The translations under genes were made by a program, and so were the position numbers. Shown one piece after another: positions 56,815-64,000 of a DNA stretch of 64,000 nucleotides. Each line of letters starts with the position of its first letter. The first letter of the stretch is position 1. The DNA comes from Hymenoscyphus infarciens. Lineage: Eukaryota; Ascomycota; Leotiomycetes; Helotiales; Helotiaceae. The stretch is taken from assembly GCA_001414345.1 (NCBI GenBank), contig LLCB01000152.1, positions 1-64,000 on the forward strand. Reading direction: 5' to 3'. The notes beneath the pieces are model-generated. The model saw only the letters and a list, made by a program, of their open reading frames with translations, was not told where the DNA came from and made no database searches.

Positions 56815-59800
56815 CTTACTTATACTAAGAAGTTTATATCTAATACTAAGACCTTATTATATTAAAGATAGAAACTTTTTATAACTTTTATACTAAGTTC
56901 TAATAACTTATAAATAAAGCTAAAGTTCTCTTATAAGACTAGGTAGAAGACTTATAGAATAAGTTAACCTCTATACTATACTAATCTCTTATTATTACTA
57001 AGTTCTAAATTAAGAGAGATATAAACTCTTTTTATAATCTTATAAATAGTATTAATAGTAATCTCTAAAATCTCGCTTCTTAAAAAGTATAAGTAATAAA
57101 CTTTCCTCTTACTCTAAACCTATATACGCCTACTCTTATACTTACTAGCCCTTCTTCTTTTATAACCTCTTTTATCTCTCTTAGACGCTCTAACACCTCT
57201 ACTATAAATAACTACTTAACTCTAGAACTATTAGATAAGTGCTTTAACTATAGTAAGCCTAGTTATTATATTAAGAATTATCTAAAGCTAAAGATATATA
57301 AGGTTAACCTTAAAAAGCTTAAAAGAAAAGATACTAGCTTAGAGTTAGGAAATAAAGAAGCTTAAAAGAAGACTCCTTCTTAGGTAAATATAAGATTAAT
57401 CTCTCTAAGATTAATCTATAGTTATTAATTAGTAGAAAAGTATTTACTTTACTTAGTATAATAACTATTAATAGATTTAGTATATAAACTACTACTCTTA
57501 GTAACCTTAGAATAAATACCTTTTCTTTTATAAATATATAACTTAGATATAACCTTATAAAGTTTTATAATTTAAAGACTAAAAAACTTCTTACTCTTAT
57601 TAAGATTTATAAATATAATAAAGAAATTAAGAGTAAAGTTATATACTATCTTCTTTTAAATTATATCTTAGATAGCTATAAATTCTTTAATATATTATTT
57701 ATCTTCTTAAACTTAGATCTATATAATATTATTCTTAGTTAGAGGTTCTTTAAGTACTTTTATATTAATATTAATATAACTTATTAGAAACTACTCTAGC
57801 CTAATAACCTTAAGCCTTACTTCTCTACTTAATAGCTAACTCTTCTCTCTTAAGATATTATATAACTAAAAGACTCTATACTCTCTTACTAGAATAAAGC
57901 TAATACTTATAACTAAGCTATAGAAATAGACGAATAGTACTAATAAGGTAAAAGGCTCTTAAAGCTTATAGATTACCTTAAAATTAATACTATAACTCTA
58001 GCTAGTTATATCTTAACTATATATAGTAAGAGAAGCTATAAGTCCTTAATATAAGTAAAATACTAAGTTATAAAGAAAGAACTTAAAAGCGTTATAAAGA
58101 AGGTACTTACTCTAGTATACTATTAGAAACTCTTTATTTTAAAGAAGTTAAACTCTATTATTAATATTTTAACTATTTTAGTTATAAGAATATATTATTA
58201 CTTACTCTAAGAAAATAGTAAGATATTTACTATAAGTATATATAAAATTAATACTATTATAGCTAATTAAGAACTAGATATAGCCTCTAATATTACTCTT
58301 CTTAATAAGTACTAAGACTTTAAGGAGGTATTTTCTAAGGCTACCTTAGACACTCTTCTACCTTACTAATACTATAACTATAAGATTAATCTTAAAGATC
58401 TAAATACTCTTAGATATTCCTCTTTATATAAGATATTTATAGAAGAGTTATTAGCTATAAAGGAATATATCTTAGAGAATCTCTATAAAGGGTTTATTAA
58501 ATATAGCTAGTCCTCTTTTACTACTCTTATTCTATTTATAAAGAAAGTAGATAAAAGACTATGTTTCTATATTAACTTTTAAAAACTTAATAATCTTACT
58601 TAAAAAGACTACTATCTATTACCTCTAAGTAATAAAACGCTTATATATATTAGTTAAGCTTATATTTTTACTAAGCTAGATATCTAGTAAGCCTTCTACT
58701 ATATATAAATAGATCTAGATACTAAGGAATTAACTACTTTTTATACCTATTATAAAACGTATAAGTATAAGGTCTTACTATTTAGTCTAATAAATAGCTT
58801 ATCTACCTACTAGTACTATATAAATAATATCCTATTTAACTATTTAGATAACTTCTACTTTACTTACTTAAATAATATCTTTATTTACTTATTAAATATC
58901 TTTAAATATAAAGAGTATATATAAAAAGTCTTTTAATATTTTAAGGATACTAGGTTATAGATTAAGATTAAGAAGTATAAGTTTAATATTAAGAAGATAA
59001 AATACTTTAGGTTTATTATTAATACTAATAATATTAAAGTAGATCTTAAAAAGGTCTTAGTAGTATAGAAATAGTAAGCTCTAGAGATAGTAAAAGGCGT
59101 TTAGAGCTTCTTTAGTTTTTATAACTTCTACTAAAGATTTATCTAGAACTATAGTATAATTATAAAGCCCTTAGTATACCTAATATAGAATAATATACCT
59201 TTTAATTTTAATAAGGAGTACTAGAAAGCGTTTAAAGACTTAAAGATAGTACTTACTTCTATACTAATTCTCTACTACTACTCTCTTAATCTCTCTACTA
59301 TAATTAAGATAAACGCTTTAGATAAAATTATTACTAAAGTATTATAATAATAATAAGCTAATAGAGAATAGTACCTTATAGCCTACTTTAGTAAGACTAT
59401 ATCTCTAGCTAAGTATAACTATAAAATATATAATAAAGAGCTATTTACTATTATATACTTACTTATAAAATAGAGACTAGAACTATAAAGTACTTATTTA
59501 AAAATCTATATTTATATTAATTATAAAGCGCTTAAGTACTTTATAACTACTAAGTAACTTACTATCTATTAAGCAAGGTAGGCTAAAGCCTTAGCTAAGT
59601 ACTATTTTATTATTATATTCTATTTAAGATATAAGAATAGTAAGATAGATGCTTTAACTTATAAAGTAAATAAGATACGCTTATAAAAGGAACTTAAAGA
59701 GTAGTACTAGACTTATATACTCTTAATAAAGGAATAAGTTAATATAGAAGTACTTAAAAACTTAGAGGTTAAAATAAGCTTAATTATACTAGCTCTAGTT

Positions 59801-61320
59801 AATAATAACTACTTCTAAGAATTATTTATACTTTTAGAACGAATCTACTAAGTAAATAAGGATACTATAATACTTTAAGCTATATAAGTATAAGCTAAAA
59901 CTAATACTAATTCCTTATATACTTTAAAAGAAGGCCTTTTACTTTACTAAAACTACTTAGTAGTACTAGACGTAGATATACTAAGAATAGACCTAATTTA
60001 TAAGGCTTATAATTAAATACTTTTAGCTTACTTAGAGAGAGATAAGACCTATTAGATTCTATATTTAAGATATATCTAGCGAAATATAAAAGCTAATATT
60101 ATAAGATACGTATAAAACTGTTATAATTATAGAAGAGTAGACGTTCTTTAAGATAAAATACCTAGCTATCTATACCTACTCTTAATACTACTATATATAT
60201 AGTAATATATAGCTATAGATTTTAAGTCCTTTCTAGTTAATAAGTATAGTTATAATAACGTGTTTATAGTAGTAGACTACTTATTTAAATAGTCTATTTT
60301 AATACTCTATTATAAGAATATTACTTCTAAATAGATAATAAGGTTATATATTAAATATGTTCTATAATATTATAGGATTCTAGAAAGTATAATATTAGAT
60401 AGAAGCCTTTACTTTATTATCGTGTTCTAGAAAGAGTTTACTTAAATCTTAGGTATTTAGCTTTAACTCTTAACTATAAACTATACTTAAATAGATAGCT
60501 AGACTAAGATTATAAATTAATACCTTAATTAGTACTTATAGTTATATATTAATTATTATTATACTAATTAGTCTAAGATTCTTCTAATAATAGATTATAT
60601 ATAGTTAGTACTACTTTATAGTACTATTAGAATATTACTTTTTAAGTTATAAAAGAGATATATACTAAGAACCTTATTTAACTAGTAAATACTAGAACTA
60701 GCTAATATAAAAGAATAGCTATTATAAGAAGAGGCTATAATAGTTATAAAGATAATCTAAGAGGTTTTAGATATTAACTAAGTAAATATATTAAAAGCTT
60801 AATAAAAGAAGAAATAAGATATAAATAAATATAGATAAGACGTTGATTTTAGAGTAGGAGATATAGTCTTTATTATAATAAAGAACTAGGTAACTTAATA
60901 ACTAAGTTAAAAGCTAGACTACTAGATAGCTAGCTCTTTTAAGATCTTTAAGAAAGTAGGTTCTACTTTCTAATTATAACTACTAGCTTCTATTAAAGTT
61001 TACTCTATCTTCGCTTCTAAGAAGTTATATAAGGCTATAGACGATCTCTTACTAGGATAGATAGTTATACTACCTCTACTAATTATTATAAACAAAGAAG
61101 AGAAATAAGAGGTTAAAGAAATACTAGCTAGTAAGAAGAGATAGTAGTCTCTCTATTACTAAATTAAGTAGAAAGGCTATAATAAAGACCTTAATTAGTA
61201 TCTAGTTTAATAACTAATATATATACTATAACTAGTAGAGAGGTTCTATTTAGAGAAGCTAAAAATAACTAGTCTCCTAGAAGCTCTTCTACTATAGGAA
61301 GTAGTATATAAGGCTAGGAG

Positions 61321-61600
61321 GGAGGATTATAGTAAGCTAGAGCTTAATACTTCTATATTAAAAGAGGATAAAGCCGCTTAGTTATAAGAGGCTCTTTTAA
61401 AGAAGAGGTAGTATAATAGTCTTAGTTATATACGTTACTTATATAACTAGGTTAGTCTAGGGAGGATTATAGTAAGCTAGAGCTTAATACTTCTATATTA
61501 AAAGAGAATAAAGCCGCTTAGTTATAAGAGGCTCTTTTAAAGAAGAGGTAGTATAACAGTCTTAGTTATATACGTTACTTATATAACTAGGTTAGTCTAA
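61321..61600 (+). repeat. 140-bp tandem duplication across the gypsy2 3' end and LTR start
   Basis: Units 61321-61460 and 61461-61600 begin GGAGGATTAT and include the polypurine tract and the first 45-50 bp of the LTR. They differ at a handful of positions, all transitions. The duplication therefore creates an extra polypurine tract plus partial LTR. Confidence 0.85.
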
Positions 61601-61744
61601 GACTTTGTTAAGACTTTACTTAATATATATATATAACTAAAGCTAGAGTATCTATACTCTTTACTTTTCTCTTTAGTTTAGTTTTCCTTAATATTAGATA
61701 CTATTCTATAAGTACTCTCTCTATATATTTATAGAGGGCTGTTA
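61554..61744 (+). repeat. Right LTR of the gypsy compound
   Basis: This 191-bp LTR begins TAACAG, a RIP form of TGACAG, and ends CTGTTA. LINE-3 sequence resumes directly after it. It is more diverged from the two left LTRs than they are from each other. Confidence 0.8.
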
Positions 61745-61867
61745 TAGAAACTATAATAAAGAATATCTAGTATTTATCTCTAAATACCTAATAAGAGAAT
61801 AGTATTATAGATAAGTAAAAGAGAGGTATCTAGATAGACCTACTACGTTTATAAGCTTATAAAGAAC

Positions 61868-61979
61868 TGTGACGTATTTTTGGGTTAAAAACGCTCTAAG
61901 GAGCTTGAATTTAGGAGGTGAAAACTCTGCTATATATATAGGGAAAAGGGGTCACGTGAGACCCCCTTTTTCCGTGACA
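61868..61979 (-). repeat. Left LTR of TRIM2 (3' LTR of the element)
   Basis: This LTR holds a hairpin, GGGGTC-ACGTGA-GACCCC, which embeds CACGTG at 61953-61958. It differs from 62719-62830 by a few transitions only. Confidence 0.8.
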
Positions 61980-62697
61980 CACCCCTTAGGTCTAGGAGAC
62001 AGCTTCCTAGGCCTATAAACTTAAACCAGATTATAAAAGAACCTCTTAACTATATCGCCCTCTATTCTTGCTCTAAGTCCTGTAGAGCTATGTATATTAC
62101 TTTAAACTCCTGAATAGCGATCCTAGATAATATTCTTAAGAGTAAGTTCCCACTTCTAGATCCTATCTAACTTCCTCCCTTATACCCCGGCACTAACTCT
62201 ACTTTGGTTCTGGCTTCGGTGTCTTTAGTGAAGAGCGGGTAGCGTTCGTAAGAGGTGGTGGCTCGTAGTTAGCGTTATATTTGCCAGCTTCGTAGAGTAC
62301 TAGGCTTCCGAATTCGAAGTGTATTCTTCGAGCACCCCTTAGGGTGAGCCAGCGCGCTGCTGGGCTTCCGGTTTTGAATGCCTTCCGCGAAGGGCTTTGT
62401 GCGAGCTCTTCAAGAGTGAGCTGCCGAATTGAAGTGTGCCTACTCGTAGTAGGGCTTTCGCTATATATTCAAAGTTTAAGAGAGTCCCGTGGGAGAGTCC
62501 CGTCCACGCTTGTTAGGAGAGTCCTTGTTCGCGCTCGTTGAGAAAGTCTCGTATTCGAAGTTAGGAGAGCCCTCTCGTCGTCGAGAGTAAGCATCGAGGG
62601 GTTAGTTACGCTAGCCGACAGCGAAGAGCGTTCCAAATACGTCGCAATGCGTTGAATACGTAAGCAGAAGATAAAGAAGTTATAAGAGTACACTATA

Positions 62698-62718
62698 CGT
62701 GCAAACCGGGCTCATAAC
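62698..62718 (-). other. Putative primer-binding site of TRIM2 (initiator tRNA-Met half)
   Basis: The plus strand reads GGGCTCATAAC at 62708-62718 and ends exactly at the LTR border. This 11-mer equals the anticodon stem-loop portion of eukaryotic initiator tRNA-Met. Cleaved initiator tRNA primes reverse transcription in copia-type elements, so the site sets the element's orientation as minus. Confidence 0.6.
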
Positions 62719-62830
62719 TATAACGTATTTTTAGGTTGAAAACGCTCTAAGGAGCTTGAATTTAGGAGGTGAAAACTCTGCTATATATACAGGGAAAAGG
62801 GGTCACGTGAGACCCCCTTTTTCCGTGACA
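62719..62830 (-). repeat. Right LTR of TRIM2 (5' LTR of the element)
   Basis: It starts TATAACG, a RIP form of TGTGACG, ends CCGTGACA, and is followed by the TSD AGAAC. CACGTG is retained at 62804-62809. Confidence 0.8.
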
Positions 62831-64000
62831 AGAACCTTACTTAAGATAGAGATAGTACTACTATCTCTATTTACCTTTAGCTTAAAAGAAGATATATAAA
62901 TCTTAAGAAAGAGACTAAGATAAGAATCTATACTAGAGAGGCTAATAGACGTAAGTAAAGTAGGACTTATAAATAGGAGTAATCCTACTTAGTTTCTTAA
63001 GAGACTAAAGAGCTCTCTAAGTATAGTAAGAGAGCTAGCTAATAAAATAGAAGTAAGCTAAACTATTATAGAATAGTAGTAAGTATAATAGTATTATACT
63101 AGAATATAAGAAAGATACTAGAAGTACTTAATATAGCTCTAAACTATAAGAAAGAATATAATATACTAGTAATCTAAGAGCTAGTATAGAATAGTATAAA
63201 AGACTTCTTAAGCTACTTATTAAACTTAAGATATAATATAATATAGTTAGATAGAGTAGTAGTACTTTTTCTATATAAAAGATACCTAAAAATAAGCTAG
63301 ACATATACTACTAATAAGAACTAAGTAAGTATAATAATAAGAGAAAGAAGAGATAAGATAACGATTTACTCTATATATAACTTATAAATAAAGTAGATAT
63401 TAATTAAAAATATACTCTACTATATAAAGCTATAAAGAGCGCTTATTATAAGTAACCTTAATATATACTATTCTTTCTAGAATATATATAAGAAGTATAA
63501 CTAAAACGTTAACTTTACTCTTAAGCTTATAATATAATTATTACTAAAGAGAGATATACTATATAGTAAGGTTAACTAGAGAAGAGAAGGCTCTTAAAAC
63601 TCTATAATTAATCTAGCTTTTTTAATAATAACCTAGTAGAGCTCTTTAAACCTACTAGGCTTAAACTATATTATCTAACTTCTAATAATAGTAGCTAGAT
63701 TAGAGAAAGAGGCGTTTTAAGTACTTAGCTTTAGTTAGAAGCTAATAGATAAGATTCTAGTAAAAGTAGAAGCCTCTTACTTAGAAGTACTAGTAATCTA
63801 GAATCTATAAGAACTTAAAGAAGCTATAGAAAAACTTATAGAAGAACTCTAATAAATAGCTTAGACTTTAATACTACTTTAGAAGCTAAGTAAAGAAAGA
63901 GTATAACTATAGTAGAGTAAGGAAGTTAAGAAGGTATTAGATAAAGTAAGGTAGTATAAGAGAGTATAGAGAGAGCTTTATATAGAGAGCTCTAGATAAT

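Larger units (their letters stand above)
55625..61744 (+). mobile_element. Inner Ty3/gypsy chromovirus copy (gypsy2), full length, RIP-inactivated
   Basis: The LTRs are 55625-55811 (187 bp) and 61554-61744 (191 bp). A polypurine tract AAAGAAGAGGTAG lies before the right LTR. Plus-strand domains, read through RIP stops, are gag with a CCHC-knuckle trace (57,239-57,296), reverse transcriptase (about 58,380-59,080), RNase H (about 59,240-59,560), integrase (about 60,100-60,800), and a C-terminal chromodomain-like segment (about 61,087-61,260, with SLYYQIKQKGY). This order and the chromodomain define chromoviruses, which insert into heterochromatin. No frame is intact. A 175-bp insert sits in gag at 56,640. 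No matching TSD is present on the right; see findings. Confidence 0.85.
61868..62830 (-). mobile_element. Miniature LTR element TRIM2 (112-bp LTRs), lightly RIPped
   Basis: Two 112-bp direct repeats (61868-61979, 62719-62830) with ends TGTGACG...CCGTGACA enclose 739 bp, with TSD AGAAC (61863-61867, 62831-62835). On the minus strand the right LTR is the 5' one, and immediately inside it is GTTATGAGCCC, the complement of GGGCTCATAAC in the anticodon arm of initiator tRNA-Met. Half-tRNA priming of this kind is known in Ty1/copia elements. The interior has no gag or pol, is GC-normal, and is full of short repeats such as GAGAGTCCCGT and small hairpins. The 65-74 codon frames at 62,344-62,693 look like chance. 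Confidence 0.8.
47218..64000 (+). mobile_element. LINE-3: Tad1-type LINE, split by three insertions and running off the window
   Basis: The pieces are about 47,218-47,249, 50,285-51,486, 61,745-61,867 and 62,836-64,000. Put end to end they are colinear with LINE-1 17,289-19,800 (both about 2.5 kb), covering ORF1, zinc knuckles and endonuclease; the reverse transcriptase should lie beyond 64,000. The insertions are element A, the double gypsy, and TRIM2. LINE-3 is more diverged from LINE-1 and LINE-2 than those are from each other. It is RIP-mutated with no intact frame. Confidence 0.8.

Noticed and set aside
62344..62693. Open frames of 65 and 74 codons inside TRIM2
   Set aside because: They overlap on opposite strands in the repeat-rich interior of a miniature element and have no recognisable motif.

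Overview
The window looks like a chromosome segment of a filamentous ascomycete. Short spliceosomal introns (about 47-200 bp), an Mrd1-type ribosome-biogenesis factor, an AbaA/Tec1-type TEA transcription factor and heavy repeat-induced point mutation (RIP) support this. A Leotiomycete is my best guess, from the overall look of the TEA protein and the AT-isochore genome style, but that is inference.

The window has two compartments. A gene island of normal composition (about 440-12,990) holds four genes: an alpha/beta hydrolase (935-2102, +), a dynein light chain LC8 (4108-4737, -, six tiny exons), Mrd1 (5245-7988, +, five RRM domains), and a TEA/ATTS transcription factor (8907-11578, +). The LC8 and Mrd1 genes share a 507-bp divergent promoter. 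The TEA gene promoter and leader carry four CATTCY sites of the type bound by AbaA. Its N-terminus contains a Cys pattern exactly like the structural-zinc lobe of medium-chain dehydrogenases. A second dehydrogenase-like scrap lies at 3884-4093.

From about 12,990 to the end, and in the first 440 bp, the DNA is AT-rich and almost free of the dinucleotides CA and TG, with coding frames full of TAA/TAG where Gln codons would be. This is the mark of RIP. No gene is intact there. The block is a stack of transposons inserted into each other, most with readable target-site duplications: an LTR element B1 (13509-23811) split by a Tad1-type LINE; an LTR element C (24218-28704) split by a shortened copia element; a second B copy (about 31,260-47,217) split by a Ty1/copia element (31541-44404), itself split by LINE-2, itself split by a 1.2-kb miniature LTR element; and LINE-3 (47,218 to beyond the end) split by LTR element A, by a double Ty3/gypsy chromovirus (51487-61744), and by a 963-bp miniature LTR element with an initiator-tRNA-like primer site. 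The inner gypsy carries a 175-bp insert, probably a solo LTR, that is not RIP-mutated. Nesting reaches five levels.

The four island genes do not form one pathway: they are housekeeping (LC8, Mrd1), regulatory (TEA factor) and metabolic (hydrolase) genes beside a heterochromatic transposon graveyard. The most unusual points are the dehydrogenase-like zinc lobe in the TEA factor, the dated order of nested insertions, the un-RIPped insert, the miniature elements, and tandem duplications that arose after RIP.
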